Assembly: GCF_900313065.1 (NCBI RefSeq)
Contig: NZ_OMPU01000008.1
Coordinates: 124,240-188,239 of the forward strand
Reading direction: 5' to 3'
DNA from: Kiloniella sp. EL199
GTDB lineage: Bacteria > Pseudomonadota > Alphaproteobacteria > Kiloniellales > Kiloniellaceae
Length of the DNA stretch: 64,000 nt
Within the stretch, counting starts at the first letter, position 1, and every line of letters begins with the position of its first letter. A model generated the notes under the pieces. The model searched no databases and was not told the origin of the DNA. It worked only from the letters and a program-made list of their open reading frames with translations. A program made the position numbers and the translations under genes. This document shows, one piece after another, positions 9,401 through 17,136 of this stretch.

Positions 9401-9982
9401 GGGAACCTGGTCGGAGATGAGCAATCCGGCCACATCAAGGAAGTTGGTGTTGAACTCTATCAACAGATGCTGGAAGAAGCTGTTGCAACGTTGCGCAGTG
9501 ATGAAGTGAACAGTGAAGAAGATCAGGTATGGTCGCCGCAGATTAATATTGGCACATCTGTCTTAATTCCAGACCGTTATGTCGCCGATTTGAATGTGCG
9601 TCTGGGACTTTATCGTCGTTTATCATCCTTGACAGAGCGATCTGAAATTGACGGTTTTGCAGCCGAACTTATTGACCGCTTTGGGGATTTACCTGAAGAG
9701 GTGGAAAACCTGTTACAAGTCATGTTGATCAAGGGACTTTGCAAACAAAGTGGTGTTGAGAAGGTTGATGCTGGCCCTAAAGGTGCCGTTGTTTCCTTTA
9801 GGAATGATACTTTTGAAAATCCGTCCGCTCTTATCATGTTTATTCAAGAACAGGTTGGTACAGTTAAAATTCGCCCAGACCACAAGTTGGTCTATCGACG
9901 TGCCTGGGATGATGCCGCGAGCCGCCTGAAAGGCGTTAAGATGATGATGGAAGAATTGGTTAAGTTGGCTAAAGCTACTTAG
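6500..9982 (+). CDS. mfd: Transcription-repair coupling factor Mfd
   Basis: Mfd displaces RNA polymerase stalled at lesions and recruits UvrA. The 1160-residue length is typical. Seen in order: N-terminal UvrB-homology region with the PAWDCLPYDRVSP block, the RNA-polymerase-interacting region near FVVHMEHGIGQYIGL, Walker A GDVGFGKTEVA at about residue 640, DEEQHFGVKQ near 740, TATPIPRTLQMAMSG, STSIIESGLDIP, QIRGRIGRSKIRGY, and the C-terminal TRCF domain. The start is GTG, preceded by only a weak purine stretch. Translocation motifs resemble those of RecG, encoded nearby on the other strand, as expected from shared ancestry. Confidence 0.97.
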   Translation: MKTLATRLQAADHYQISSAPEGYDAQLLAELVVELAPQPVLHVALDDNRLAVLTELVGFFAPDIEIIEIPAWDCLPYDRVSPHKDILAARINAFAKLLATPASKSGRLVLTTISASLQKIPPRELFKNRTLVAKSGVEIKNEDLVKFFSTNGYLRSETVSEAGEYAIRGGIVDVYPPGEELPLRLDFFGDELDTLRYFDPLTQRTTGDAQSLELKPVGEAILDEKTIESFRKGYRETFGAVAKDDPLYEAISEGRQYPGMEHWLPLFYGDLETLFDYLPTAVVTLDGQAAEARDARIESITDFFQARQTMENTAEGGWVYKPVPMQRLFLSVEDWDGILSKRPVTQFSGFTLPDHLENLIEVEGKQGKDFSEARNREDVNVFDEVGEYIRLHQTNGKKIIVTGFSDGSRDRLISMFHEHGLTNTDVLKDWKIHKKTMRKQVQFLTLGLERGVVTPNVVFITEQDILGERLARAQKRRRKSDNFLKEVSSLQDKDFVVHMEHGIGQYIGLETVDVGGAPHDCLKVIYSGGDKLFVPVENIEILSRYGSEDCGAELDRLGGAAWQAKKARVKERIREIAHQLIGIAANRLLRKAETIDVPEGLYDEFAARFPYPETEDQLNAIADVFEDLRSGRPMDRLVCGDVGFGKTEVALRAAFVAVMSGKQVAVVVPTTLLARQHYNNFVERFKGLPVRIGQLSRLATSKEQTETKKGLAEGTVEIVVGTHAVFAKNMKFSDLGLLIVDEEQHFGVKQKERLKELRSDVHVLTLTATPIPRTLQMAMSGVKEMSLIATPPVDRLAVRTFVLPFDPVIVREAILREHYRGGQTFYVCPRLSDLRELKERLEKLVPEVKICVAHGQLAASDLEDVMTAFCDHQYDVLLSTSIIESGLDIPSANTMLVHRADMFGLAQLYQIRGRIGRSKIRGYCYLTLPVGKLLSKTAERRLEVMQTLDSLGAGFNLASHDMDIRGAGNLVGDEQSGHIKEVGVELYQQMLEEAVATLRSDEVNSEEDQVWSPQINIGTSVLIPDRYVADLNVRLGLYRRLSSLTERSEIDGFAAELIDRFGDLPEEVENLLQVMLIKGLCKQSGVEKVDAGPKGAVVSFRNDTFENPSALIMFIQEQVGTVKIRPDHKLVYRRAWDDAASRLKGVKMMMEELVKLAKAT

Positions 9983-10023
9983 AGACAGAGATCAAATTAA
10001 AATAGAATATCTGGGTGTTGAAA

Positions 10024-10653
10024 CTAGGACAATTTCTCAAGTACTTTCTTAAGTCTACGGCGTTTACTGTCAGACATGTTTTCATCCAAGCGTGAGAAAA
10101 CGACTGTTTTAAATGCTGCTAGGAACTCGCCACTTAAGCAATTGTGAATGCGTTCTGCATACATAGGTAGTTGGTTAATTGTTGCGGTTTTTAATTTGGA
10201 AATCAGATGATTGCTTGCAATTTGTTCGAACGTTGGTCTGTTTGTTAGCTGTATCAAAATCTCTATTGCTTTGTCCTTAGCAATTACAGACCCGGCATCT
10301 GCTGCAGACAATATAGCATCAAGATTTGCTCCAATTGTTTTCTCTTCAACTTTACTTATTTCAGCAAGAGCAGCAAGAGCTCCCCATACCATCCGATTAT
10401 TATTACTCTGCATCTTTTTCAAAAAAAATTCCGTGTAAGGGACGAGTAAATCAGGGGCGTCCCCTCCGATTTCGTAGAGAATTTTAATTGCATCTTTCTG
10501 TGCTGGGCCACGGCCTGTTTTTAATATGCCTGCAACAAGGTCAATGCTTTCGATATCTTTTTCTCGCACTAATTTATGAGCTAAGATGATGTTGGGTTCT
10601 TCATCCTTTCGCCCCAGTGAATGAGACATTTGTGATAGAATACTATCGGTCAT
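10024..10653 (-). CDS. HEAT-repeat-like protein of unknown function
   Basis: A cytoplasmic, alpha-helical protein of about 209 residues. Short helical repeats with patterns such as VAGILKTGRGPAQKDAIKIL and WGALAALAEIS suggest a HEAT/armadillo-type scaffold that would bind another protein. I do not recognise a specific family. The longest open frame starts further upstream (10812), but the ATG at 10653 overlaps the stop of the zinc-ribbon gene as ATGA, which is a strong sign of translational coupling and makes this the likely start. The C-terminus is basic (SDSKRRRLKKVLEK). Its function is probably tied to the upstream zinc-ribbon protein. Confidence 0.7.
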   Translation of the reverse strand: MTDSILSQMSHSLGRKDEEPNIILAHKLVREKDIESIDLVAGILKTGRGPAQKDAIKILYEIGGDAPDLLVPYTEFFLKKMQSNNNRMVWGALAALAEISKVEEKTIGANLDAILSAADAGSVIAKDKAIEILIQLTNRPTFEQIASNHLISKLKTATINQLPMYAERIHNCLSGEFLAAFKTVVFSRLDENMSDSKRRRLKKVLEKLS

Positions 10654-10904
10654 GATTTCCAACGATCCAGCTTTGGAATACCGCGTGTGAAAAGCCATCC
10701 AAGAAACCGGGGGACTCCTTTTTTCTTTAATTGAGTAATGCAGTGATTTTGCATCTGGGTTGCTGTGAAATCTGGCTGTAAGAAAGCACCGTTTTCGTAG
10801 CAATAAGAACAATAGCTGTTATTGAGATCGCCATTTTCTTCGGTTCCTCGATTTGATGAGTCCTTGGTAAAGGGTATGTCGCAGCTTTGACATTTTGTAT
10901 TCAT
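10650..10904 (-). CDS. Small putative zinc-ribbon protein
   Basis: An 84-residue protein with two CxxC knuckles: CQSC at the N-terminus and CSYC near residue 32, followed by YENGAF. This matches the 'putative zinc ribbon' pattern of small standalone bacterial proteins. The spacing of four Cys suggests binding of one zinc ion; function is unknown. It is upstream of and overlaps the HEAT-repeat gene by four bases (ATGA), so the two products are probably made together. The C-terminal half (TQMQNHCITQLKKKGVPR) is basic and amphipathic. Confidence 0.75.
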   Translation of the reverse strand: MNTKCQSCDIPFTKDSSNRGTEENGDLNNSYCSYCYENGAFLQPDFTATQMQNHCITQLKKKGVPRFLGWLFTRGIPKLDRWKS

Positions 10905-10941
10905 TTTCTAGCCTTCTCATGTAAGACCGTTAAAAGAGGCG

Positions 10942-11664
10942 TTAACCAAAAATTTTTGCCCAGCGGGGATAGCCGTTGAGTTCAGCTTGTTGGGCAACTT
11001 TTGACCAATCGTAGTCTAAAGCGATAAGTTCTACAGACCAGCGATGCTGTGTTTTTGTTGCAACGGCATAATGAGCGAGCGCTATACCATTCTCGGCTTC
11101 CAAGGGATTTTCTGTATCCGTATATCTCGGGCATCCAACGCTGCCGGGATTTATAATGGTACTTCTGTTTGGTCCCATTGCGATATGTGCCAAATGACTA
11201 TGACCACAAAGATACAAACTTGCTTTATGATTTTGACCGATACGTCTGAGTACATCTTCGCCGCGAGCTAATGCCAGACGTCCGTCGACTTTATCTTCGA
11301 GTAGATATTTTGTGTCGCTGTCTGGTGTGCCGTGAAATGCAAAGATATCTTCATCCAGATGAAGGCGAGAGGGCAGATTACCAAGTTTCTGCTTTTCAAA
11401 CCCTGACAGTATTTCACAAGCAAAGTTATAACCCGGATTGATTTCTGTTACATTACGTTCAGCGAGCCATCGATCATGATTGCCACATACAGTTGGTAAA
11501 TTTAGTTCCTTGAGAAGATCATAAGTTTCTTTAGGCCAAAATGGGCCTGACACACAGTCACCCAGATTAAGCGTAAGATCAGGCTTACGTCGTTTTATAT
11601 CTTCAAGAACGGTTTCTAATGCCAGAAGGTTTCCATGGATATCTGATATAATTGCTATCTGCAT
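10942..11664 (-). CDS. Metallophosphoesterase (YfcE/DNA-directed calcineurin-like family)
   Basis: A cytoplasmic calcineurin-like phosphoesterase of about 240 residues. Metal-binding blocks are visible: SDIHGN at residues 7-12, GDCVSG, GNHDRW, and CGHSHLAH with a following NPGS block. This order fits the MJ0936/YfcE-like clade, which hydrolyses simple phosphodiesters or phosphomonoesters; the natural substrate is not known. The open frame extends 11 codons upstream, but ATG at 11664 gives the family's usual start right at the first strand (MQIAIISDIHGN) and has GAAGGG upstream. It is unrelated to the GpdQ-like enzyme at 1.5 kb apart from the shared fold. Confidence 0.85.
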   Translation of the reverse strand: MQIAIISDIHGNLLALETVLEDIKRRKPDLTLNLGDCVSGPFWPKETYDLLKELNLPTVCGNHDRWLAERNVTEINPGYNFACEILSGFEKQKLGNLPSRLHLDEDIFAFHGTPDSDTKYLLEDKVDGRLALARGEDVLRRIGQNHKASLYLCGHSHLAHIAMGPNRSTIINPGSVGCPRYTDTENPLEAENGIALAHYAVATKTQHRWSVELIALDYDWSKVAQQAELNGYPRWAKIFG

Positions 11665-11914
11665 TTTCGAATACCCTTCGTTATAATCTTCTCTCAATAA
11701 GTTATTCAGAAATTATAAAATATTTTAAAGATACAGAGGTGTGGGAATGAACAAATTTGCCTCTGATTAAAGTATTATTATTGCGTCTTATTCTCAAATC
11801 AATTGATTTAAGTTGAATTCTCTATTATTCAATAATCTTCACACAATGGTTGCGGATGTCCAATTCTAAATCCGTGAAGATCAAAAAAATAATAAATACT
11901 TAGGGGGTAATCTT

Positions 11915-12904
11915 ATGAAAAAAGCTTTATGTGGTTTATTGGCTGGCGCTGTTTTTTCAACAATAGCAAGTACTGCCCATGCAGAAACTACACTTCGGTT
12001 AACACTGCAACTTCCTTTGAAACATCCACTAGGACAGAATATTTCCAGCTTTAAAGAAGAAGTTGAAAAAGAGTCTAACGGCGATTTGAAAATAGAAATA
12101 TTTCCTTCTGCACAGTTATTTAAAGACAAGGAAGTTCCACAAGCTGTTGCCTCTGGAGCTATTGAAATGGGTATTGCTTCATTGACGCGTTTTGTGGGAA
12201 CAGTCCCGGCCGTTGATGCTTTTTACGTACCGTTTTTATTTGATAGCAGTGATAAAGTGGCCGCCGCCGCTGCCCCCGGAAGCTCAATTCGTAAAATACT
12301 AGATCCGGCAATCGAAAAAACAGGTGCAAAACCCTTGTGGTATCAGGCATTTGGTGGTGCGATTATTCTGACAAAAGGGGACAAGCCTATTGTTGTTCCC
12401 GAGGATGCCAGGGGCAAAAAAATACGATCATTTGGCGCTACGATTTCGGATACAATTGAAGCTCTTGATGCGGCCCCGACGATCATGTCTGGTTCCAAAC
12501 AGTTCCTGGCTTACCAAAATGGGACGGTTGATGCTGGCATGACTGGTATAACAGCTGTTCAGTCTAGAAAGCTATATGAGGTCATGGATCACTTAACACT
12601 GACCAATCATGCCGACATTGAATTCATTGTTGTTATTAACAATGATGTCTGGAATGGCTTGTCTGAAGAAGAACAGGCAATTATCACGAAGGCTGGAAAG
12701 CGTGTAGAACAGGAGCTACGAACTTCTATTGCTAACAAAGAAGCTGAAGCTCGCAAATATCTGGCTGACAAAATCAACATTATTGAACTAACAGATGAAC
12801 AACGTGCGAAATGGAAAAAAGCGACGTCTTCTGTTGTCGAGGCTTATGTTGAACGCGCAGGGGCAGATGGTCAGGCAATTGTTGATGCGGCTGGTAAGCT
12901 CTAA
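11915..12904 (+). CDS. dctP: TRAP transporter solute-binding protein (DctP family)
   Basis: A periplasmic binding protein of 329 residues that captures the substrate, usually an organic acid, for a tripartite ATP-independent periplasmic transporter. A signal peptide is clear (MKKALCGLLAGAVFSTIAST, cut after AHA). The mature part has the family features: HPLGQ near the N-terminus, SNGDLKIEIFPSAQLF, and the GKKIRSFG block with the conserved Arg that binds a substrate carboxylate. An SD-like GGGGG lies before the ATG. It heads a P-Q-M operon and is followed by a perfect 11-bp hairpin. Substrate unknown; not a sialic-acid or C4-dicarboxylate assignment. Confidence 0.92.
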   Translation: MKKALCGLLAGAVFSTIASTAHAETTLRLTLQLPLKHPLGQNISSFKEEVEKESNGDLKIEIFPSAQLFKDKEVPQAVASGAIEMGIASLTRFVGTVPAVDAFYVPFLFDSSDKVAAAAAPGSSIRKILDPAIEKTGAKPLWYQAFGGAIILTKGDKPIVVPEDARGKKIRSFGATISDTIEALDAAPTIMSGSKQFLAYQNGTVDAGMTGITAVQSRKLYEVMDHLTLTNHADIEFIVVINNDVWNGLSEEEQAIITKAGKRVEQELRTSIANKEAEARKYLADKINIIELTDEQRAKWKKATSSVVEAYVERAGADGQAIVDAAGKL

Positions 12905-12930
12905 CATCAATTACTGATATCATTAATATG

Positions 12931-12955
12931 TGAGGGCTAAATTTTTTAGCCCTCA
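12931..12955 (+). terminator. Intercistronic hairpin between dctP and dctQ
   Basis: Perfect 11-bp inverted repeat: TGAGGGCTAAA, a TTT loop, then TTTAGCCCTCA. No U-run follows the stem, so it is probably not a full terminator for the operon. It lies 27 bases after the dctP stop and about 40 bases before dctQ. In such operons a hairpin here can protect the 3' end of the binding-protein message and give more DctP than membrane subunits; that role is inference. Confidence 0.7.
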
Positions 12956-12997
12956 TGGATGACATGTGCTCTTTAATGAAACTGATTTTGTAATCCT

Positions 12998-13519
12998 ATG
13001 AACTTTTTGCGCCGGTTCTCAAAAACGATAGATAATATGTCTGGATCAGCAGGTGTTGTAGCTGCCTGGCTCTTTTTCCTGATTGGTTTCTTTATTACCT
13101 ACGAAGTTGTCATGCGCAAATTGGGAATGCCGACAAAATGGTCGGAAGAGTTTTCTCAAATCGCGCAAATCTGGTGTGTGTATCTAGGAATTGCTTTTGC
13201 ACTGCAAAAAAGGAGCCTTATCATCGTTGATATCATTGGTGACAATATAAATAGTACGCTGCGTAAGGTTTTGGATCTTTTTGCTATTATTCTAACGGCA
13301 CTATTTTGCATTGTTGCTACTGTAAACAGCTTCAAAGATATTGGTTATTCCCTTAAAAATTCCGCGACAACAGATAGTGTTTTGGCGGTCCCTATGTGGG
13401 TGATTCAAATATCGCTGCCCATCGGCTTGAGTCTTCTTTTCCTCCAGTGTTTATCAGAGTTTTACAAGACCTGTACCGGGACAGAAGAAACGTTGAGCGA
13501 ATTAGATCAGGTGAATTAG
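12998..13519 (+). CDS. dctQ: TRAP transporter small membrane subunit (DctQ)
   Basis: A 173-residue protein with four predicted membrane segments (about residues 18-38, 54-72, 90-112 and 128-150), the usual size and topology of DctQ. The family's E-E-F/W-x-R-like region is represented by TKWSEEFSQIAQIWCVYLGIAFALQKRS. It bridges the binding protein and the large channel subunit in the inner membrane. It lies between dctP and dctM, 9 bases before dctM, so co-transcription with dctM is clear. Confidence 0.9.
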   Translation: MNFLRRFSKTIDNMSGSAGVVAAWLFFLIGFFITYEVVMRKLGMPTKWSEEFSQIAQIWCVYLGIAFALQKRSLIIVDIIGDNINSTLRKVLDLFAIILTALFCIVATVNSFKDIGYSLKNSATTDSVLAVPMWVIQISLPIGLSLLFLQCLSEFYKTCTGTEETLSELDQVN

Positions 13520-13528
13520 GGCCATATT

Positions 13529-14806
13529 ATGGAAACCATCCTTATACTTCTTTCCCTTATTGGCCTTTTATTACTAAGGGTTCCTGTTGCTATCGCAATG
13601 GTATCCCTTGGGGTTATTCTTTTATGGCTCAAAGGCTTGCCAATGATCATGGTCAGCCAGTTTATGATTTCTGGTGTAGATAGCTTTGAGCTATTGGCTG
13701 TGCCTCTTTTCCTTTTGATGTCTCATATCCTGCTTGTTGGTGGCGTTGGTTCTGACTTGTTTCGAGCGGTTCAATCCTGGGTTGGGCACTGGCCCGGAGG
13801 ATTAGCCATTGCTACTGTTCTTACCTGCGCTCTTTTTGCTGCAATTTCGGGATCTTCCGTCGCAACGGCGGCCACTGTCGGGACTGTCGTTATCGTTGAA
13901 ATGACGAAAAGAGGATATCCCAAGTTTTTTGTTCTTGGGTTGGTTGCTGCCGGGGGAACACTTGGCATTCTTATTCCACCGTCAATTCCCATGATCATTT
14001 ATGGGGTTATAACTGAGGCCTCTATACCAAAGCTGTTTTTAGCAGGCATTGGTCCAGGTATCTTCCTTGCCGGGATGTTTATTCTTTACAGTTTTTGTTT
14101 TGCCCGCTTTAACAAAAATTATGTCAGATCTGAAAAGGCGACAAAAGAAGAACGCTTTTCTGCGACCATAGCTGCTCTTCCCGTAGGTTTGATTGCTTTT
14201 GTTGTGGTTGGTGGCATTTATGGAGGGCTTTTTACGCCAAGTGAAGCCGCAGGCGTTGGGTTCTTTTTATCTTTGGCGATTGTGCTCGGCAAACGAAAGA
14301 ATACTTTCGCAGACATTCACGCGGCAACAATGGCTGCCATGAAAACAACCGTAACGGTTCTCCTGATTGTTGCTGCAGCTGCCTTGTTTGGAAAGTCCAT
14401 TACGATTTATCAAATTCCACAAGACATTACGACCTTTGTGGCAACCGCTTTTTCCGAACCATGGCTTTTCACCTTGGTGATTTGTGTTGTCTTGCTGGTC
14501 ATGGGGTTGTTTCTGGAATCATTGAGCATGCTGCTGATCATGATGCCCGTTTTATTTGAGTCATTAGCCCCAATGGGAATACACCCGATCTGGTTTGGTA
14601 TTCTCTTTGTGATCATGATCGAATGTGCCTTAATTACCCCTCCAGTGGGCATGAACCTTTTTGTTGTTCAGGCCGTTGGAAAAGCCAAACTGTCTGAAGT
14701 TATTCAAGGTGTCTGGCCCTTTGTCCTGATTATGTTAGGGACCGCGGCTCTACTTTGGTTCATTCCCGGATTGGCGATGTACATACCTTATGGCACTAAG
14801 TTCTAA
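13529..14806 (+). CDS. dctM: TRAP transporter large membrane subunit (DctM)
   Basis: The 425-residue channel subunit, with about 12 membrane segments, which couples Na+ or H+ flow to substrate uptake. Family blocks are visible: GLPMIMVSQFMISGVDSF.LLAVPLFLLM, AAISGSSVATAATVGTVVI, GTLGILIPPSIPMIIYG, YGGLFTPSEAAGVG and ITPPVGMNLFVVQ. Length and start (ATG after GGGCCATATT) are normal. It is the last gene of the TRAP operon and converges on the FrnE-like gene with a 9-base gap, leaving no room for a long terminator. Confidence 0.94.
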   Translation: METILILLSLIGLLLLRVPVAIAMVSLGVILLWLKGLPMIMVSQFMISGVDSFELLAVPLFLLMSHILLVGGVGSDLFRAVQSWVGHWPGGLAIATVLTCALFAAISGSSVATAATVGTVVIVEMTKRGYPKFFVLGLVAAGGTLGILIPPSIPMIIYGVITEASIPKLFLAGIGPGIFLAGMFILYSFCFARFNKNYVRSEKATKEERFSATIAALPVGLIAFVVVGGIYGGLFTPSEAAGVGFFLSLAIVLGKRKNTFADIHAATMAAMKTTVTVLLIVAAAALFGKSITIYQIPQDITTFVATAFSEPWLFTLVICVVLLVMGLFLESLSMLLIMMPVLFESLAPMGIHPIWFGILFVIMIECALITPPVGMNLFVVQAVGKAKLSEVIQGVWPFVLIMLGTAALLWFIPGLAMYIPYGTKF

Positions 14807-14815
14807 GTTTACTCT

Positions 14816-15466
14816 TTAACTCTTTTCGACTAACTGCTGGTGGCCGATGTCCAGCATTTGTGCCAAGGTATCCGGGCTTTGGGCGCCGGGAAGGATGTGT
14901 TGCCGATTGACGATAAAACAGGGAACACCTGTCAAACCGAGATTACGTGCATTTTGATCTGTGTATAAAACATCTTCGTGCCCTTGGGCACTGTCCAGAT
15001 ATTCTTCAGCCCCTTCAAGACCGGCTTCAGCTGCGATCTTTGTAAGCACGTCACGTTCACCAATGTTTTTGCCTTCCAGAAAGTAGCTTTCGAACAGGCG
15101 TTCCATAAGTTCATCCTGTTTGCCTTGTGACGCTGCGAGAAGAGAAAGACGGTGGGCTTCGACAGTGTTTGGTGTTTTTTGGATGTCATCAAACTTGAAA
15201 TCAATCCCTTCAAACTTTCCGGCTGCTGCGATCTGGCTGTAAAACTGTGTTGCGTTGGCGCGACCTCCGAATTTTGTATCCAGATAAGTTTGGCGATCCA
15301 TTCCTTCTGTCGGCATATCGGGGTTTAACTGAAAAGATAGCCAGCGAATTTTGACGTCAAAATCCGGGCGTAACTCTTTGGCTTTTTGAAAGCGTTTATA
15401 ACCAATGTAACACCAAGGACAAATTGGGTCGGAGTATACATCGATTTCAATAGGTGTTTTGGTCAT
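14816..15466 (-). CDS. DsbA-family oxidoreductase, FrnE-like
   Basis: A 216-residue thioredoxin-fold protein with the active-site CPWC at about residues 19-22 (SDPICPWCYIGYKRF) and the helical insert characteristic of the DsbA/FrnE/2-hydroxychromene-2-carboxylate isomerase superfamily. The cis-Pro loop TGVPCFIVN is present. No signal peptide is seen, so it acts in the cytoplasm, probably in thiol-disulfide exchange or oxidative-stress defence as described for FrnE in other bacteria. It is convergent with dctM and divergent from the kinase-like gene that follows. Confidence 0.88.
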   Translation of the reverse strand: MTKTPIEIDVYSDPICPWCYIGYKRFQKAKELRPDFDVKIRWLSFQLNPDMPTEGMDRQTYLDTKFGGRANATQFYSQIAAAGKFEGIDFKFDDIQKTPNTVEAHRLSLLAASQGKQDELMERLFESYFLEGKNIGERDVLTKIAAEAGLEGAEEYLDSAQGHEDVLYTDQNARNLGLTGVPCFIVNRQHILPGAQSPDTLAQMLDIGHQQLVEKS

Positions 15467-15592
15467 TGCGGTATTGGCCTTATAGCGTGTTTTGAAAAAT
15501 TTCGGTCTGTTTCTGACTTTGTTGGGCTGGATCTATTTGTTATGAGTTACTTCGGATATAGGAACACTTACATCGTAATAAAAGGACAAGCC

Positions 15593-16654
15593 GTGCTTCT
15601 GGCCCCCGGCAATACAAAAACAAACGCGACACTCGCTCAATTTGTGAGCAAGGTACTTGGACGTCAAGGACTTCACATTGAAAAGCTGTTCACAATGTCC
15701 GGAGGGGCCATTCAGGAAAACTGGAAAATGGATCTTCGATCTGATGACGGTGAAGAATTTTCCATTGTTTTGCGAACTGATGCCAAGACAAAAATCCCGG
15801 GAAGTTTATCAAAAAAACAAGAATTCAATTTCCTGTCAATGGCTTGGCAGGCAGGCGTGAAAGTGCCTGAGCCTTTATATCTTTGTGAGGATGTGAGTAT
15901 CATCGGGAAACCTTTTATTCTTTTGGAATATTTACCTGGCACGACTGATTTTGACCAAATACGTCAATTAAATATTGGTGAAACGCTGGGTTATGAACTG
16001 GGCGTCGAACTGGCAAAAATCCATACGATTAAACCTGATGAGACTCATAGTGTTAAAAGCTTATCTTCCAAAGATTTTGTTCAACAAAAGATAAAATCCT
16101 ATCAAGAGTTTTTTGATGACCGGGGTGAAGCCAATCTACCATCTGAATGGGCTATGCGGTGGTGTTTATCCCGATTGGAAGGTATGACGCCGTCTGCTGT
16201 AACCCTGATACATGGTGATTTTAGAACTGCAAACTATCTTGTGACATCAGATGGTTTGTCTGGCTTGTTGGATTGGGAATTTTCCGGCTGGGGGGACCCT
16301 TATAGTGATTTGGGGTGGTTTTGTGCAAAGTGCTGGCGATACGGCATGGAAGCTACACCAGCAGGCGGGGTCTCCACCAGAACGAGTTTCTACAAGGGCT
16401 ATAGTTCTGTATCAAGCAAAAGAGTTGACAATGACCGGGTGCTTTTTTGGGAGGTAATGTCGCTTCTAAGTTGGCTTGTTATTGCCATTCAGCAAGGGGA
16501 TAGAAACTTCATCGGTGGTGAAAAGGATTTGGAGTTAGGACTTACTGGCCTTGTTCGTCCACCGGAAATCGAACAGGTGTTGTTAGAACTCACATCACCA
16601 GCCAGTTGGACGAGTTTCGAGGGGCGGGAGAATGCCTGTGCACAAATACGCTGA
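15593..16654 (+). CDS. APH-type phosphotransferase family protein
   Basis: A protein of about 353 residues with the aminoglycoside-phosphotransferase/choline-kinase fold. Seen: nucleotide-loop region GGAIQENWKM, hinge ILLEYLPGTTD, catalytic-loop HGDFRTANYLV (Brenner motif with Asp and Asn) and the metal-binding DWEFSGWGDPYSDL. Similar proteins in Alphaproteobacteria often act near acyl-CoA dehydrogenases; none is here, and the substrate is unknown. The open frame reaches back to 15386, into the divergent FrnE-like gene. I prefer GTG at 15593 because AAAGGAC sits seven bases before it. ATG at 15542 is the main alternative. It is not evidence of antibiotic resistance. Confidence 0.8.
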   Translation: MLLAPGNTKTNATLAQFVSKVLGRQGLHIEKLFTMSGGAIQENWKMDLRSDDGEEFSIVLRTDAKTKIPGSLSKKQEFNFLSMAWQAGVKVPEPLYLCEDVSIIGKPFILLEYLPGTTDFDQIRQLNIGETLGYELGVELAKIHTIKPDETHSVKSLSSKDFVQQKIKSYQEFFDDRGEANLPSEWAMRWCLSRLEGMTPSAVTLIHGDFRTANYLVTSDGLSGLLDWEFSGWGDPYSDLGWFCAKCWRYGMEATPAGGVSTRTSFYKGYSSVSSKRVDNDRVLFWEVMSLLSWLVIAIQQGDRNFIGGEKDLELGLTGLVRPPEIEQVLLELTSPASWTSFEGRENACAQIR

Positions 16655-16985
16655 GATATTACATAAACAGGCACAAGAATTGAAATATGCCTGCGCACAA
16701 AATAGCACGACCGTGTCAGATGATGAATTAAAGGCTATTCAACGTATTGATTGGATTGTGTCATCACTTGCAGACAAAGAGATCGAAAGTACAGTTGTGC
16801 TCGGAACTCATGTTACTCAGATGAAAAAAGACATCAGAAATCGGAAGTATGATGCGGATGAAAAACTATTTCATCAACTTCTTCACGATAACAAAAAGCG
16901 TTTGGAAAGTATAAGCCCGGATAGTCTTGTGCGTTATGTGCCGTTGTTGGAAGTTCCCGAATGTTTGCCCAAAAGAACGAAATGA
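16632..16985 (+). CDS. Small hypothetical protein overlapping the phosphotransferase gene
   Basis: A 117-residue, mostly helical, soluble protein with charged surfaces and no signal peptide. It starts with ATG 23 bases inside the end of the phosphotransferase gene, with GGGCGGGAG just upstream, so the two are co-translated. APH-type kinases of this group are often followed by a small helical partner of unknown role; whether this is a diverged member of that family I cannot tell from sequence alone. No catalytic motif is visible. Confidence 0.65.
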   Translation: MPVHKYAEILHKQAQELKYACAQNSTTVSDDELKAIQRIDWIVSSLADKEIESTVVLGTHVTQMKKDIRNRKYDADEKLFHQLLHDNKKRLESISPDSLVRYVPLLEVPECLPKRTK

Positions 16986-17048
16986 GCAACTCTGTAATAC
17001 ATTGATTGTAAATGGTTTTGTAGAATTTTGTTCTTATTTTATATTTTT

Positions 17049-17063
17049 GTTCTCTTTTTGTTC
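17049..17063 (+). promoter_or_regulatory. LexA box 1 (SOS operator)
   Basis: An exact GTTC-N7-GTTC (spacer TCTTTTT), the alphaproteobacterial LexA operator. It abuts the -35 element TTGACA at 17064. The same motif occurs in front of this genome's own lexA at 60090. Confidence 0.88.
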
Positions 17064-17092
17064 TTGACAGGGTGATGATCTTAAAGCATAAA
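17064..17092 (+). promoter_or_regulatory. Sigma-70 promoter of the SOS small-protein gene
   Basis: A perfect -35 TTGACA at 17064-17069, a 17-base spacer and a -10-like CATAAA at 17087-17092. LexA boxes lie immediately upstream and immediately downstream, so LexA would block polymerase on both sides. The gene's start codon is 45 bases after the -10. Confidence 0.75.
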
Positions 17093-17093
17093 T

Positions 17094-17108
17094 GTTCACA
17101 TATTGTTC
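17094..17108 (+). promoter_or_regulatory. LexA box 2 (SOS operator)
   Basis: A second exact GTTC-N7-GTTC (spacer ACATATT), placed over the expected transcription start and 45 bases downstream of the first box (start to start). Two perfect boxes on one promoter suggest tight repression and strong damage induction. Confidence 0.88.
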
Positions 17109-17136
17109 TTATGATGTCTAAGCTAAGGAGCCTGAT

